The translations under genes and the position numbers were made by a program. DNA of 64,000 nucleotides from Oscillospiraceae bacterium. Its GTDB lineage: Bacteria > Bacillota > Clostridia > Oscillospirales > Oscillospiraceae. Under the pieces are notes generated by a model. The model ran no database searches, was not told where the DNA came from, and saw only the letters and a program-made list of their open reading frames with translations. Of this stretch, positions 25,020 to 34,769 are shown piece after piece (position 1 is the first letter of the stretch; each line of letters opens with the position of its first letter). The stretch is taken from positions 62,001 through 126,000 of the forward strand of contig CADCKQ010000001.1 in assembly GCA_902802045.1 (NCBI GenBank). The letters are read 5' to 3'.

Positions 25020-26498
25020 TCAGCTTTTTAATAGATTAATTGCTATTTCTATTCTCTTCAAAGTTTCTTCTTTACCAAGTATCTCACATATCTCCGAAGA
25101 TCCGCCAGGGGTAACCGCCTTCCCCGCAACAGCTATTCTGACCGGCCACATGACTTTGGCATTTTTATATTCCATTTTTTCCGCAGTTTTGACCATCGCA
25201 TTCAGAAGCCTCTCATTGTTCCAATCTGAAAGTGCCTCAAACACCGGCTTTATCTCCTGAAGAATCTCAAGAGAACTGATTTCATCCGATTTGGATTTTT
25301 TATGAACAAAAAGCTCTTTGCCGTATTCAGGTAACACATCAAAGAAATCCACCTTTTCCGGTATTTCGGAAAGGATTTCCGTGCGCTGCTGCAGAAGAGC
25401 GGCTATTTTTGACAAGTCGTAGGATTCATTCTGTACCGAGATCCTTATCCATGGCTTTGCTGCTTCCTCAAATTGTTCGGCAGTCATAGCCCTTATATAT
25501 TCCGCATTAAAGTGCCTCAGTTTTTCAATGTCAAATATTGCAGGAGACTTTGACATCCCTGAGAGATCAAATACTTCTTCAAGTTCTGCAAGGGAGAACA
25601 TTTCTTCCTCACCTCTTGGGCTCCAGCCGAGCAGAGCCACATAATTCAAGATTGCATCAGTCAGGAAGCCCTGATTTTTCAGGTCTTCATAGGACGGATC
25701 CCCATGACGCTTGCTCATTTTGTTATGGGCATCCCTCATGACGGGACTGCAGTGCACATATTTCGGGATCTCCCATCCGAAGCCTTCATAAAGGAGATTG
25801 TATTTCGGCGCCGAAGAGAGATATTCAGTCCCCCTGACCACATGCGTGATCCCCATCAGATGATCGTCTATAACATTTGCGAAATTGTAAGTGGGGAGGC
25901 CGTCTCTCTTCAAGAGCACCTGATCATCCAGGGTCTTGTTTTCAACCGTTACTTCACCGAAGATCTCATCTTTGAATGTAGTTGTACCTTCCCGCGGGAT
26001 TCTCTGGCGTATGACAAAAGGTTTTCCCTCTTCTGCCAGAGCTTCAGCCTGTTCAGGGCTTAATGATCTGCACGGGTCTTCTTTCATCTCGAAGATTCCG
26101 CTCTCCTCTTCGCTCTCCGTCTTCTCGCAAAAACACCTGTAAGCATGCCCGCGGCTGACCAAAAGATCTGCATATTCCTTATACAGGCTGCGCCGCTCTG
26201 TCTGTATATACGGTCCGACCGGGCCCCCTATATCGGGGCCTTCGTCATGCTCGAGACCGCATTCGGATAAAGTTCTGTATATGACATCCGTTGCTCCTTC
26301 GACCAGGCGCCCCTGATCGGTATCCTCTATCCTCAGGATGTACTTTCCTCTGTTGTGCCGCGCTATCAGATAGGTATACAAAGCCGTGCGCAGATTTCCC
26401 ACATGCATGTATCCCGTCGGAGACGGAGCAAAACGGGTCCTCACTCCGTCGTGAGGAATCCTTTTCTCCATTTCATCGAACCAGGCTGTATCTTTCAT
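25020..26498 (-). CDS. gltX: Glutamyl-tRNA synthetase
   Basis: This 492-residue class I synthetase charges tRNA-Glu and probably also tRNA-Gln in this lineage. The HIGH-type motif is in RFAPSPTGYMHVGNLRTALY near residue 22, and the KMSKS-type motif is KMSKRHGD near residue 260. The C-terminal helical anticodon-binding domain ends LLKS. The ATG at 26498 is preceded by GGAGGAAAC. It is divergent from trpS. Confidence 0.97.
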   Translation of the reverse strand: MKDTAWFDEMEKRIPHDGVRTRFAPSPTGYMHVGNLRTALYTYLIARHNRGKYILRIEDTDQGRLVEGATDVIYRTLSECGLEHDEGPDIGGPVGPYIQTERRSLYKEYADLLVSRGHAYRCFCEKTESEEESGIFEMKEDPCRSLSPEQAEALAEEGKPFVIRQRIPREGTTTFKDEIFGEVTVENKTLDDQVLLKRDGLPTYNFANVIDDHLMGITHVVRGTEYLSSAPKYNLLYEGFGWEIPKYVHCSPVMRDAHNKMSKRHGDPSYEDLKNQGFLTDAILNYVALLGWSPRGEEEMFSLAELEEVFDLSGMSKSPAIFDIEKLRHFNAEYIRAMTAEQFEEAAKPWIRISVQNESYDLSKIAALLQQRTEILSEIPEKVDFFDVLPEYGKELFVHKKSKSDEISSLEILQEIKPVFEALSDWNNERLLNAMVKTAEKMEYKNAKVMWPVRIAVAGKAVTPGGSSEICEILGKEETLKRIEIAINLLKS

Positions 26499-26628
26499 CT
26501 TGTTTCCTCCGTTTGAATGTTCTTTGTTTTTATATCATAAATGCTTTGCAAACTCAACAATTTATTGCTTTTTAAGGGTTCGTTTGATATTATAATGTTT
26601 TGTATCGGTATATTGGAGAAGGCAATTA

Positions 26629-27654
26629 ATGGATAATATCACTGAAAGAAAAAAAATAATGCTCTCCGGCATAAAGCCCACCGGAGACCTCACATTAGGC
26701 TCCTACCTCGGGGCGATCAAAAACTGGGCAGAGAGAGCCGAGCAATTCGACTGTTACTATTTTATGGCCGATCTGCATGCTCTTACCACAAGAAACACAC
26801 CTGCCGATCTCAGGCGAAGGACTCTTGAGCAGCTTGCGCAATATATTGCCTGCGGTCTGGATCCTCAGCGCAATACCCTCTTTCTTCAGAGTGATGTACA
26901 TGAACATGCGGAGCTGGGCTGGATCCTGAATTGTTATACTATGTTCGGCGAACTGAGCCGTATGACCCAGTTCAAAGACAAAAGTTCTAAAAATGCTGAC
27001 AATATAAACGGCGGTCTGTTCACTTACCCTGCTCTGATGGCTGCAGACATTCTGCTTTATCAGCCCGACTATGTGCCGGTAGGAGAGGACCAGAAACAGC
27101 ATGTGGAACTCACCCGCGATATAGCTCAGCGTTTCAATAATCTCTATGGAGAAACATTCAAAGTCCCCGAGCCATGGATACCCAAGGTCGGTGCCAGGGT
27201 AATGGATCTTCTTGATCCTTTGAGCAAGATGTCAAAGTCGGATGAGATCGGCAACGGCAGGGTATGTCTTATGGACGATCCCGCGGATATCATGAGAAAA
27301 TTCAAACGCGCCGTTACGGATTCCGACAGTGGAGATGGCTGTGTGCGCTACGATCAGAAAAACAAGCCCGGCGTCGCGAACCTTATGCAAATCTATTCCG
27401 CCTGCACTGGCAGGACGTATTCCGAAATAGAGGCCGAATTCGCACACTCGGGATACGGAGTCTTCAAGAACGCTGTCGGCGAATCCGTAGTGGAAACGCT
27501 CAGGCCGATCCGCGAAGAAGCAAACCGTATACTGTCGGACAAAGCGTATATCCGGGACATTTACGCCGAAGGCGCAAAAAAAGCGTCATACATCGCGGGA
27601 AAGACTCTCCGCAAAGTATACAGAAAAGTGGGGCTCGTCGAAAAGCCCTTTTAA
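26629..27654 (+). CDS. trpS: Tryptophanyl-tRNA synthetase
   Basis: This 341-residue class I synthetase has SGIKPTGDLTLGSYLGAI (HIGH equivalent TLGS) and DPLSKMSKSD (KMSKS loop). GEDQKQHVELTRDIAQRFN is characteristic of bacterial TrpRS. It charges tRNA-Trp with tryptophan. A TTGGAGAAGG ribosome-binding region precedes the ATG. It is followed after 8 bp by a tagO-like gene. I saw no T-box in the 130-bp leader. Confidence 0.97.
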   Translation: MDNITERKKIMLSGIKPTGDLTLGSYLGAIKNWAERAEQFDCYYFMADLHALTTRNTPADLRRRTLEQLAQYIACGLDPQRNTLFLQSDVHEHAELGWILNCYTMFGELSRMTQFKDKSSKNADNINGGLFTYPALMAADILLYQPDYVPVGEDQKQHVELTRDIAQRFNNLYGETFKVPEPWIPKVGARVMDLLDPLSKMSKSDEIGNGRVCLMDDPADIMRKFKRAVTDSDSGDGCVRYDQKNKPGVANLMQIYSACTGRTYSEIEAEFAHSGYGVFKNAVGESVVETLRPIREEANRILSDKAYIRDIYAEGAKKASYIAGKTLRKVYRKVGLVEKPF

Positions 27655-27662
27655 GGAGTTAC

Positions 27663-28700
27663 ATGTTCTCTAACCTTGCTACACTGACTAAAATAGTGCT
27701 TGCAGTTGTTATATCTCTCATTGTATCCCTGGTCCTGACTCCGCCCGTCAGAAAGCTTGCAATCGGGATCGGAGCTTTGGACGTGCCCGATCACAAAAGG
27801 CATATACACAAAGAAGCCACGCCCAGGATGGGAGGACTTGCCATATATCTGGGCTTTGTCCTGTCCCTTATTCTCTTTGTCGAGCTGACGAAGGAGGTCC
27901 GCGGAATACTCCTGGGCTCGCTCGTAATAGTCGCGATGGGGATCCTGGACGACAAGTATAATCTGAGGCCATTGATAAAGCTCGCAATCCAAATCCTCGC
28001 CGCAGGCATTGCCATATTGCACGGCGTAGTCTGGGACTATATTTCCAGCGGCGGCGGGACAGTATCAACAGGCCTTCTGGCCTATCCTCTGACTATTTTC
28101 TGGATAGTTGCCTGCACGAACGCCGTTAACCTCATTGACGGGCTCGACGGGCTGGCAGCAGGTATATCCTCTATAAGTTCTCTGACCATGTTACTGGTGG
28201 CATACTTTCTTCTGGAGCCTGAGGTTGCCGTGATACTTGCTGCAGTTTTCGGAGCCTGTATAGGATTTCTGCCCTACAACATGAACCCTGCGAAAATATT
28301 CATGGGCGACACCGGATCACAGTTTCTTGGATATATCCTGGCGACTGCTTCGATGCTCGGCCTTTTCAAATTCTATGCGATCTTCACCATTTTCGTGCCG
28401 CTTGTTTCTCTGGTCTATCCTCTTGTGGATACGGGCTTTGCGTTTCTCCGCAGGATCTCCCACGGGGAAAGCCCCTTCCACGCGGACAGAAAGCATCTTC
28501 ACCACAGGCTTCTGGACGCGGGATTCAGTCCGAAACAGGCTGTGGGCATTCTGTGCTCCGGCTCGGCCTTTCTCTGTCTCATGCCCATAATCAGAGTCAG
28601 TCCCTTCATGTGGCTCAAGATTCTCTGCCTCGCGGGGATGTTTGCGACTCTGTATATAATTATAATGATCTTCATAAGCCGGAACGGCGCCGCGAAATAG
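27663..28700 (+). CDS. tagO: Undecaprenyl-phosphate GlcNAc-1-phosphate transferase (TagO/WecA family)
   Basis: This 345-residue protein has about ten membrane segments and belongs to the MraY/WecA family. The chosen start is the ATG at 27663, which has an AAGGAG site overlapping the trpS stop. The signatures are DxPDHKRHIHKEATPRMGG, MGILDDKYNLRP (the DD motif), NAVNLIDGLDGLAAG, IFMGDTGSQFLGY and the cytoplasmic HADRKHLHHRLLDAG loop. It starts teichoic-acid or other wall-polymer synthesis by moving GlcNAc-1-P onto the lipid carrier. The HxxH-type loop separates it from MraY. Confidence 0.92.
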   Translation: MFSNLATLTKIVLAVVISLIVSLVLTPPVRKLAIGIGALDVPDHKRHIHKEATPRMGGLAIYLGFVLSLILFVELTKEVRGILLGSLVIVAMGILDDKYNLRPLIKLAIQILAAGIAILHGVVWDYISSGGGTVSTGLLAYPLTIFWIVACTNAVNLIDGLDGLAAGISSISSLTMLLVAYFLLEPEVAVILAAVFGACIGFLPYNMNPAKIFMGDTGSQFLGYILATASMLGLFKFYAIFTIFVPLVSLVYPLVDTGFAFLRRISHGESPFHADRKHLHHRLLDAGFSPKQAVGILCSGSAFLCLMPIIRVSPFMWLKILCLAGMFATLYIIIMIFISRNGAAK

Positions 28701-28710
28701 CTTAATACAA

Positions 28711-28746
28711 CAAAAGGCACTCCAAATGGAGTGCCTTTTGTTTTTA
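28711..28746. terminator. Bidirectional terminator between tagO and fhs
   Basis: A 13-bp stem (CAAAAGGCACTCC, 28711-28723, complement 28728-28740) closes an AAAT loop with TTTTT downstream. Confidence 0.93.
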
Positions 28747-28749
28747 TTA

Positions 28750-30390
28750 TCAGTACAGTCCGGTAATATTCCCTTCATCGTCCACATCTACACCGTATGC
28801 CGCAGGAACCGATGTCAACCCGGGCATAGTGAGTATATTCCCTGACAAAGCTACTATAAACCCCGCCCCGGAGGAAACATACATTTCCCGTATGTGGAAA
28901 TCAAAGCCCTCAGGCCTCCCGAGCAGAGATTTGTCATCCGAGAGAGAATACTGGGTCTTTGCTATGCATACGGGAAGTCTTCCAAATCCTGAGTTCTCTA
29001 TTATTTCTGCCTCCAAATTGGCATTATCCGAGAATATGACTTTTCCAGACCCGTATATTTCTTTCGCAATGGTTTTGATTTTCTCCTTAACGGAAAGATC
29101 ATCGCTGTACAACAGTCTGAAATCAGAAGACTCCTCAAGCGAATTTAATACTTCCTTCGCAAGAAGGATTCCGCCATTTCCTCCTTCCTTGTATACATCC
29201 GAAATGGCGAACCGGCAGTTTCTTTCAATGCAATAATCCCTGACAAAACTTATATCTTCTTCTCTTTCCGTTCCGAAAAGATTCATGGCTACAGTAACCG
29301 GAAGACCGAATTTTTTAAGATTTTCTATATGCTTCCCAAGATTGCATATTCCGTTTTTCAGTGCGTCTGTTCCATCTCCGCCATTATAGCAGAGAGCTCT
29401 TACTGTTGCTACCAGAACACATGCATCCGGCCTGATGCCGGCCTGCCTGCATTTTATATCAAAGAATTTTTCAGCTCCGAGATCCGCTCCGAAGCCTGCT
29501 TCTGTTATTACATAATCCGCCAGACGAAGCGCTGTCTTTGTTGCTCTGACACTGTTGCACCCGTGAGCTATATTGGCAAAAGGCCCGCCATGCACAAGAG
29601 CCGGAGTATGTCCGAGCGTCTGGACCAGATTAGGCTTAAGCGCATCCTTAAGCAGTGCTGCCATCGCGCCGGATGCTTGGATGTCCTCAGCAGTCACCGG
29701 CATACCGTTTATATCATAGGCAACGATCATCCGATTAAGACGATCTTTGAGATCTCTGAGGTCCTCGCTGAGACACAATATCGCCATAAGTTCGGTTGCT
29801 ACCGTAATTGAAAAACCGTCTTCCCGAACCGGGCCATCAGATTTTCCGTTGCCGACCGTAATGCATCTCAGAGCTCTGTCGTTTAAATCCAGACATCGCT
29901 TCAATACTATGCGCTGAATATCTATTTTCTTTTCGTTGCCCTGATGCAGATGGTTATCTAAAAGAGCCGCGCACAGATTGTTTGCAGTTGTTACAGCATG
30001 GATATCTCCGGTAAAATGAAGGTTTATCTCATCCATAGGAGCGATCTGGGAATATCCTCCGCCCGTTGCTCCGCCTTTTATCCCAAAGCAAGGTCCGAGA
30101 GAGGGTTCGCGTAAAGCGAGCATTGTATTCTTCCCCAACAGTCTCATTGCATCAGCGAGGCCTATACTTGTCGTTGTTTTTCCTTCACCTGCAGGAGTGG
30201 GGTTTATCGCCGTGACAAGAATGAGCTTTCCGGACGGTCTGTCTTCAAGAGATCTCAGAAATGATTCACTGAGTTTCCCTTTATATCTTCCGTAAGGTTC
30301 TATATCACAGTCTTTTGCTCCGATGAGTTTCGACAATTCATCTATCGGAAGGAGTTCGGAACTCCTTGATATTTCTATGTCTGATTTCAT
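28750..30390 (-). CDS. fhs: Formate-tetrahydrofolate ligase
   Basis: This 546-residue protein is full length for FTHFS, which makes 10-formyl-THF from formate, ATP and THF in one-carbon metabolism. The P-loop is [36 protein letters not shown] and [22 protein letters not shown] are family signatures. It may serve purine synthesis or an acetogenic/glycine pathway, but no other Wood-Ljungdahl gene is in the window. It sits 3 bp behind the zinc-ribbon protein gene, an unexpected operon partner. Confidence 0.97.
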   Translation of the reverse strand: MKSDIEISRSSELLPIDELSKLIGAKDCDIEPYGRYKGKLSESFLRSLEDRPSGKLILVTAINPTPAGEGKTTTSIGLADAMRLLGKNTMLALREPSLGPCFGIKGGATGGGYSQIAPMDEINLHFTGDIHAVTTANNLCAALLDNHLHQGNEKKIDIQRIVLKRCLDLNDRALRCITVGNGKSDGPVREDGFSITVATELMAILCLSEDLRDLKDRLNRMIVAYDINGMPVTAEDIQASGAMAALLKDALKPNLVQTLGHTPALVHGGPFANIAHGCNSVRATKTALRLADYVITEAGFGADLGAEKFFDIKCRQAGIRPDACVLVATVRALCYNGGDGTDALKNGICNLGKHIENLKKFGLPVTVAMNLFGTEREEDISFVRDYCIERNCRFAISDVYKEGGNGGILLAKEVLNSLEESSDFRLLYSDDLSVKEKIKTIAKEIYGSGKVIFSDNANLEAEIIENSGFGRLPVCIAKTQYSLSDDKSLLGRPEGFDFHIREMYVSSGAGFIVALSGNILTMPGLTSVPAAYGVDVDDEGNITGLY

Positions 30391-30393
30391 ATC

Positions 30394-31404
30394 CTACTTC
30401 CTGTACACATGCACGGTGCATCTGGCCTGGACCCCGTACACCTCGCAAATTATATCGGTTACACCCGAGGCGACCGCCCTGACCACACAGCCCTCATCTG
30501 TCAGATTTACCTTTATTACGCCTTCATTCTCGGAATACCATTTTGAATTCTCGCGGATATTTTTGAGATCCCCGGGCTGGACATAAGCGGTAAGCGGAAG
30601 AGGTGGTTCTCCCACATACATCGTAAACTCCTTCTTTATCTCCCCGTTGTACAGGATGGCGACTGCCTCGGGAACAGGGTCGGGCTCGGGAGTGGGCTCC
30701 GGAGTCGGCTCGGGGGTGGGCTCCAGAGTGGGTTCAGGAGTCGGCTCGGGGGTGGGCTCCAGAGTGGGTTCAGGAGTCGGCTCGGGACTTATCTCAGGGC
30801 TTGGGGACGGAGAAGGCGCCGGTTTTTTTGTAGGAACGGGGCTCGGAGTGACGGGCGATTCCGTTACCGCCGGAGATGGAGCCAGCGTGGGAACAACAGT
30901 TTTTGCAGCCATGTTGGCCCATATGAGGGCAGATATCATAAGCGCGGCGACAACCGCTATCGGAACAGCCGTTTTCAGCAGCTTTTTAGCATCCGGTTTC
31001 TCTCGTTTCGCTCTTCTGCGGATCTTTTTCGGTTTGTTTAAAGCCTTGCGCTCATCTCGCTCGTCATCGGACAAAACAAGTTCCTTTTGCGCCTTTTCTT
31101 CGTCCGATCTCAGTTCTTTTTGTTTGGGAGGATCCTTGATCAGCTTTTCAGTCTCCGCCGGAGTAATATCGGAGGCCTTCTGCTGATTCTCTGCCTTTTC
31201 GGAGGTTTCGTCCGACGCGAGCTTAACGAAGGGGGAAAAGTGCATTCCGCAGCCGGGACAGTAGTAAGCGTCGCCTCTGACCGTTCTGTCGCAGACGGGG
31301 CAGGCTTTCGTATCATAAGGAAGTTTGGGAAGCGGATATCCACATTTATAACAGAAGCGATCATTCTCGCTGACTTCTGCTCCGCAACTCTCGCAGTACA
31401 GCAT
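30394..31404 (-). CDS. Double zinc-ribbon, membrane, Pro-Thr stalk, Ig-like (Big2) protein
   Basis: The protein has 336 residues. Two zinc ribbons lie at the N terminus (Cys 4, 7, 18, 21 and 35, 38, 49, 52), then a strongly charged region with [12 protein letters not shown] membrane segment near residues 150-170 ([19 protein letters not shown]) comes next, then a long PTPEP-type stalk and an Ig-like domain ([40 protein letters not shown]). It is a larger paralogue of 24291-24935. The stalk is encoded by a tandem DNA repeat and may vary in length between strains. It is co-transcribed with fhs. Confidence 0.82.
   Translation of the reverse strand: MLYCESCGAEVSENDRFCYKCGYPLPKLPYDTKACPVCDRTVRGDAYYCPGCGMHFSPFVKLASDETSEKAENQQKASDITPAETEKLIKDPPKQKELRSDEEKAQKELVLSDDERDERKALNKPKKIRRRAKREKPDAKKLLKTAVPIAVVAALMISALIWANMAAKTVVPTLAPSPAVTESPVTPSPVPTKKPAPSPSPSPEISPEPTPEPTLEPTPEPTPEPTLEPTPEPTPEPTPEPDPVPEAVAILYNGEIKKEFTMYVGEPPLPLTAYVQPGDLKNIRENSKWYSENEGVIKVNLTDEGCVVRAVASGVTDIICEVYGVQARCTVHVYRK
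30671..30790 (-). repeat. Tandem repeats encoding the Pro-Thr-Glu stalk
   Basis: Two exact adjacent copies of a 36-bp unit lie at 30707-30742 and 30743-30778, flanked by degenerate copies. They translate to the [16 protein letters not shown] stalk. Such repeats can expand or contract by slippage or recombination without breaking the frame. Confidence 0.9.
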
Positions 31405-31550
31405 CTTCAGACCTCCTTAATTTACATAATATCGTTGATATTATATTATCAAATTCTCTGAAAATCAATCGTATATTAAATCCGGTCTTTCTGGTGACAG
31501 CACTCAGGCTGATGCCAGAGCAAAAACCGGCCTGTCATCCTCAAAATGAT

Positions 31551-31592
31551 CATCTCCGGTACCGAACAACGGGCACCGGAGATGTGTTTTTT
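31551..31592. terminator. Terminator downstream of ppdK
   Basis: A 10-bp stem (CATCTCCGGT, 31551-31560, with ACCGGAGATG, 31575-31584) is followed on the plus strand by TGTTTTTTAT and on the minus strand by ATCATTTTG. The hairpin suits both directions, though the better T-run is on the plus strand. Confidence 0.65.
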
Positions 31593-31605
31593 ATATTATT
31601 GCTTT

Positions 31606-34248
31606 TCAGGCGTTTTTCTCTTTAATTGCTGCCTGAGCTGCAGCAAGTCTCGCGATGGGAACGCGGAAGGGACTGCAGGAGACGTAGTCGAGGCCTACCT
31701 TGTGGCAGAACTCAACAGAGGAAGGATCTCCGCCGTGCTCGCCGCAGATTCCGAGGTGAAGGTCGGGGCGTGTTGCTCTGCCGAGCTTTGCCGCCATCTC
31801 AACGAGCTTGCCTACGCCTGTCTGATCGAGTCTTGCAAACGGATCGGACTCATAGATCTTTGCATCGTAGTAAGCGCTGAGGAACTTGCCCGCGTCATCT
31901 CTGGAGAAGCCGAATGTCATCTGTGTAAGGTCATTCGTGCCGAAGGAGAAGAACTCTGCCTCAGTCGCAATTGCATCTGCTGTAAGAGCGGCTCTCGGGA
32001 TCTCGATCATCGTTCCGACAAGATACTTCATCTCCGTGCCGGACTCTTTTATGAGCTCATCGGCAACTCTTACAACAACGTCCTTGACATATTTGAGTTC
32101 CTTGACCTCGCCTACCAGCGGGATCATGATCTCGGGGACCATGTTCCACTCGGGGTGTCTCTTTTGAACCGCAAGAGCTGCCTTTATGACTGCTCTTGTC
32201 TGCATCTCTGCAATCTCGGGGTAAGTGACCGCAAGGCGGCAGCCTCTGTGGCCCATCATCGGGTTGAACTCGTGAAGGGATGTTATGATGTTCTTTATGT
32301 CCGCGGGAGTCTTGCCGACGTTCTTTGCCAGAAGCTCGATATCGTCTTCGGTGTTAGGAACGAACTCGTGGAGAGGCGGATCAAGGTAACGGATCGTTAC
32401 GGGGTTGCCCTGCATCGCCTCGTATATGCCTTCGAAGTCGCTCTGCTGCATGGGCTCGATCTTTGCAAGAGCCTTGACTCTGTCTTCCTTGTTGTCCGCG
32501 CAGATCATCTCGCGGAATGCCTCTATCCTGTCCGCCTCAAAGAACATGTGCTCTGTTCTTGTAAGTCCGATACCCTGGGCTCCGAGCTCGATCGCCTTTG
32601 CGGCATCTCTCGGGGTGTCCGCGTTGGTGCGGACCTTAAGTCTTCTGTATTGGTCTGCCCATGCCATGATTCGGCCAAATTCGCCCGCGATGGTGGCATC
32701 GACCGTGGGAATGATTCCGTCATATACGTTTCCGGTCGAACCATCGATGGAGATCCAGTCGCCCTCGCGGTAGGTCTTGCCGGCGAGCGTGAACTGCTTG
32801 TTCTCCTCATCCATGACTATCGCTCCGCATCCGGAAACGACACAGACGCCCATTCCACGGCCTACGACCGCCGCGTGAGAGGTCATGCCTCCGCGGACAG
32901 TCAGGATGCCCTGGGCAGTCTTCATGCCTTCGATGTCCTCGGGAGAGGTCTCGAGACGGACCAAAACGACCTTTTCCTTTCTGGAAGCCCACTCTTTGGC
33001 GTCTTCGGCAGTGAAGACTATCTTTCCGCAGGCTGCTCCCGGAGAAGCTCCGAGGCCTCTGCCGACTGGAGTTGCCGCCTTGAGGGCCTTCTGGTCAAAC
33101 TGCGGGTGGAGGAGCGTGTCGAGGTTTCTCGGATCTATCATCAGGACTGCCTGCTCCGGAGTGATCATGCCTTCGTCAACGAGATCGCAGGCAATCTTCA
33201 AAGCTGCCTGGGCAGTGCGCTTGCCGTTGCGGCACTGGAGCATATAGAGCTTGCCGTTTTCGACGGTGAACTCCATGTCCTGCATGTCATGGTAATGGTT
33301 TTCAAGAGTAGCGCAGACTCTGGTGAAGTCCTCATATGCCCGTGGGAATTTCTGGGCCATCTCGGATATCGGCATCGGAGTACGGATACCGGCGACGACA
33401 TCCTCGCCCTGTGCATTGTTCAGGAACTCGCCCATGAGCTTCTTCTCGCCTGTTGCCGGGTCTCTCGTGAAGGCAACGCCGGTTCCGGAGTTGTCGTTGA
33501 GGTTGCCGAATACCATCGGCATAACAGTGACCGCGGTGCCCCAGGAATACGGGATATCGTTGTCGCGGCGGTATACATTCGCTCTGGGGTTATCCCAGGA
33601 TCTGAAGACCGCCTTAATGGCTTCCTTGAGCTGAACTATAGGATCGGAGGGGAAATCGGCTCCAAGCTGCTTTTTGTACTCTGCCTTGAACTCTTCCGCC
33701 AGTTTCTTAAGATCAGCCGCGTCGAGCTCGACATCCAGCTTGACGCCCTTTTCTTCCTTCATGTCGTCTATAAGCTTCGTGAAGTAACTCTTGCCGACTT
33801 CCATAACGACATCAGAGAACATCTGGATAAAACGGCGGTATGAGTCGTATACGAAACGCTCGAAATTCGGATCCGGATTCCCTTTGATCATAGCGGCGAC
33901 AACGTCGTCATTGAGACCGAGGTTCAGGATCGTGTCCATCATGCCGGGCATGGATGCGCGTGCGCCGGACCTTACGGATACGAGCATCGGGTTTTCGAGG
34001 TCTCCGAACTTCTTGCCGTTCAGTTTTTCGATCGCTTCAACATTCTTCATGACTTCAGCCATGATATCGTCGTTTATCTGGCGTCCGTCATCATAATACT
34101 GTGTACAGGCTTCTGTGGTTATCGTAAAGCCCTGAGGAACGGGAAGACCTATCTTGGTCATCTCTGCGAGGTTCGCTCCTTTTCCTCCAAGGAGCTCGCG
34201 CATGCCTGCGTTTCCTTCGGAAAACAGGTAGACGTATTTTTTGCTCAT
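31606..34248 (-). CDS. ppdK: Pyruvate, phosphate dikinase
   Basis: This 880-residue protein is full length for PPDK, which interconverts pyruvate, ATP and Pi with PEP, AMP and PPi. It has the ATP-grasp domain (LLGGKGANLAEMTKIGLPVPQGF), the swivelling domain with catalytic His in GGMTSHAAVVGRGMG, and the TIM barrel with GLTRTEHMFFE and the C-terminal CGEHGGDP loop. In anaerobes it can supply glycolytic ATP or gluconeogenic PEP. It has its own promoter (34284-34313). The 765-residue open frame on the opposite strand is a codon-usage shadow. Confidence 0.98.
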   Translation of the reverse strand: MSKKYVYLFSEGNAGMRELLGGKGANLAEMTKIGLPVPQGFTITTEACTQYYDDGRQINDDIMAEVMKNVEAIEKLNGKKFGDLENPMLVSVRSGARASMPGMMDTILNLGLNDDVVAAMIKGNPDPNFERFVYDSYRRFIQMFSDVVMEVGKSYFTKLIDDMKEEKGVKLDVELDAADLKKLAEEFKAEYKKQLGADFPSDPIVQLKEAIKAVFRSWDNPRANVYRRDNDIPYSWGTAVTVMPMVFGNLNDNSGTGVAFTRDPATGEKKLMGEFLNNAQGEDVVAGIRTPMPISEMAQKFPRAYEDFTRVCATLENHYHDMQDMEFTVENGKLYMLQCRNGKRTAQAALKIACDLVDEGMITPEQAVLMIDPRNLDTLLHPQFDQKALKAATPVGRGLGASPGAACGKIVFTAEDAKEWASRKEKVVLVRLETSPEDIEGMKTAQGILTVRGGMTSHAAVVGRGMGVCVVSGCGAIVMDEENKQFTLAGKTYREGDWISIDGSTGNVYDGIIPTVDATIAGEFGRIMAWADQYRRLKVRTNADTPRDAAKAIELGAQGIGLTRTEHMFFEADRIEAFREMICADNKEDRVKALAKIEPMQQSDFEGIYEAMQGNPVTIRYLDPPLHEFVPNTEDDIELLAKNVGKTPADIKNIITSLHEFNPMMGHRGCRLAVTYPEIAEMQTRAVIKAALAVQKRHPEWNMVPEIMIPLVGEVKELKYVKDVVVRVADELIKESGTEMKYLVGTMIEIPRAALTADAIATEAEFFSFGTNDLTQMTFGFSRDDAGKFLSAYYDAKIYESDPFARLDQTGVGKLVEMAAKLGRATRPDLHLGICGEHGGDPSSVEFCHKVGLDYVSCSPFRVPIARLAAAQAAIKEKNA

Positions 34249-34283
34249 TTACATATATCCTTTCATTATTTTAGCCGCATGAG

Positions 34284-34313
34284 AATATACCACAAAGGCA
34301 GGGCACTTTTCAA
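34284..34313 (-). promoter_or_regulatory. Promoter for ppdK
   Basis: The minus strand reads TTGAAA (34313-34308), 18 bp, TATATT (34289-34284), followed by an AAAGGA ribosome-binding site before the ATG. Confidence 0.65.
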
Positions 34314-34358
34314 TACAATTTCATTGAAAACGGTATATTTTTTGGTGTCTTGCAGCGC

Positions 34359-34658
34359 TCAGAGCTTTATCCCGTCCATTTCGAGCCTGTAACCGAAAAG
34401 TGTCTTCTTCAGAGAAAAGAAAACAGTGTCGGAATACTCCAGGACATACTTGGGAAGCAGGACCTCCGCGGTCTCCGTTTCAAAGACCTTATAGCCCCTT
34501 TTTTTGAGCTGCTCCGCCATTTTGGCGTTAACTATACGCGGGTAGAGCTCCGTGATGTCAATGTCGGATGTCGTCGTCGAGATGAGCTCAACGGCAACGG
34601 CCTTTTTCCCTGTCTTTCTCAGGTGCTCCCTGAGCTCGTCTGAAAACTCAAAATTCAT
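34359..34658 (-). CDS. Small HesB/IscA-like or CC/Se-family protein without the cysteines
   Basis: The protein has 99 residues. The start (NFEFSDELREHLRKTGKKAVAVELIS) and the end (GYKVFETETAEVLLPKYVLEYSDTVFFSLKK) resemble the small HesB-like CC/Se-motif proteins of clostridia. Where those carry paired Cys or Sec, this one has threonines and serines (STTTSDID). If related, it has lost the presumed metal or redox ligand. A GGGGTATCGCC spacer precedes the ATG. Function is unknown. It lies alone between ppdK and cstA. Confidence 0.6.
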   Translation of the reverse strand: MNFEFSDELREHLRKTGKKAVAVELISTTTSDIDITELYPRIVNAKMAEQLKKRGYKVFETETAEVLLPKYVLEYSDTVFFSLKKTLFGYRLEMDGIKL

Positions 34659-34718
34659 GGCGATACCCCTTTATTGCAGTTTTCGTTCATTTTAGCACAA
34701 AAGCGCCGGAAATAAAAC

Positions 34719-34752
34719 AAAAAAGGACAGCTCCGAAGAGCTGTCCTTTGAA
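34719..34752 (-). terminator. Terminator after cstA
   Basis: On the minus strand AAAGGACAGCTC, a TTCG tetraloop and GAGCTGTCCTTT are followed by TTTGTTTT. Confidence 0.93.
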
Positions 34753-34769
34753 ATATAAGCTTAAAGCGA

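Noticed and set aside
26499..26628. A T-box leader ahead of trpS or gltX
   Set aside because: The 130-bp divergent spacer is too short and shows no T-box consensus sequence or terminator hairpin.
30671..30790. Short direct repeats that could suggest a CRISPR array
   Set aside because: The units are adjacent without unique spacers and encode a Pro-Thr-Glu stalk in frame.
31546..33843. A 765-residue open frame on the plus strand opposite ppdK
   Set aside because: It mirrors the highly biased codon use of ppdK and gives a Cys/Leu/Arg-rich sequence without domains. ppdK is complete and certain on the other strand.
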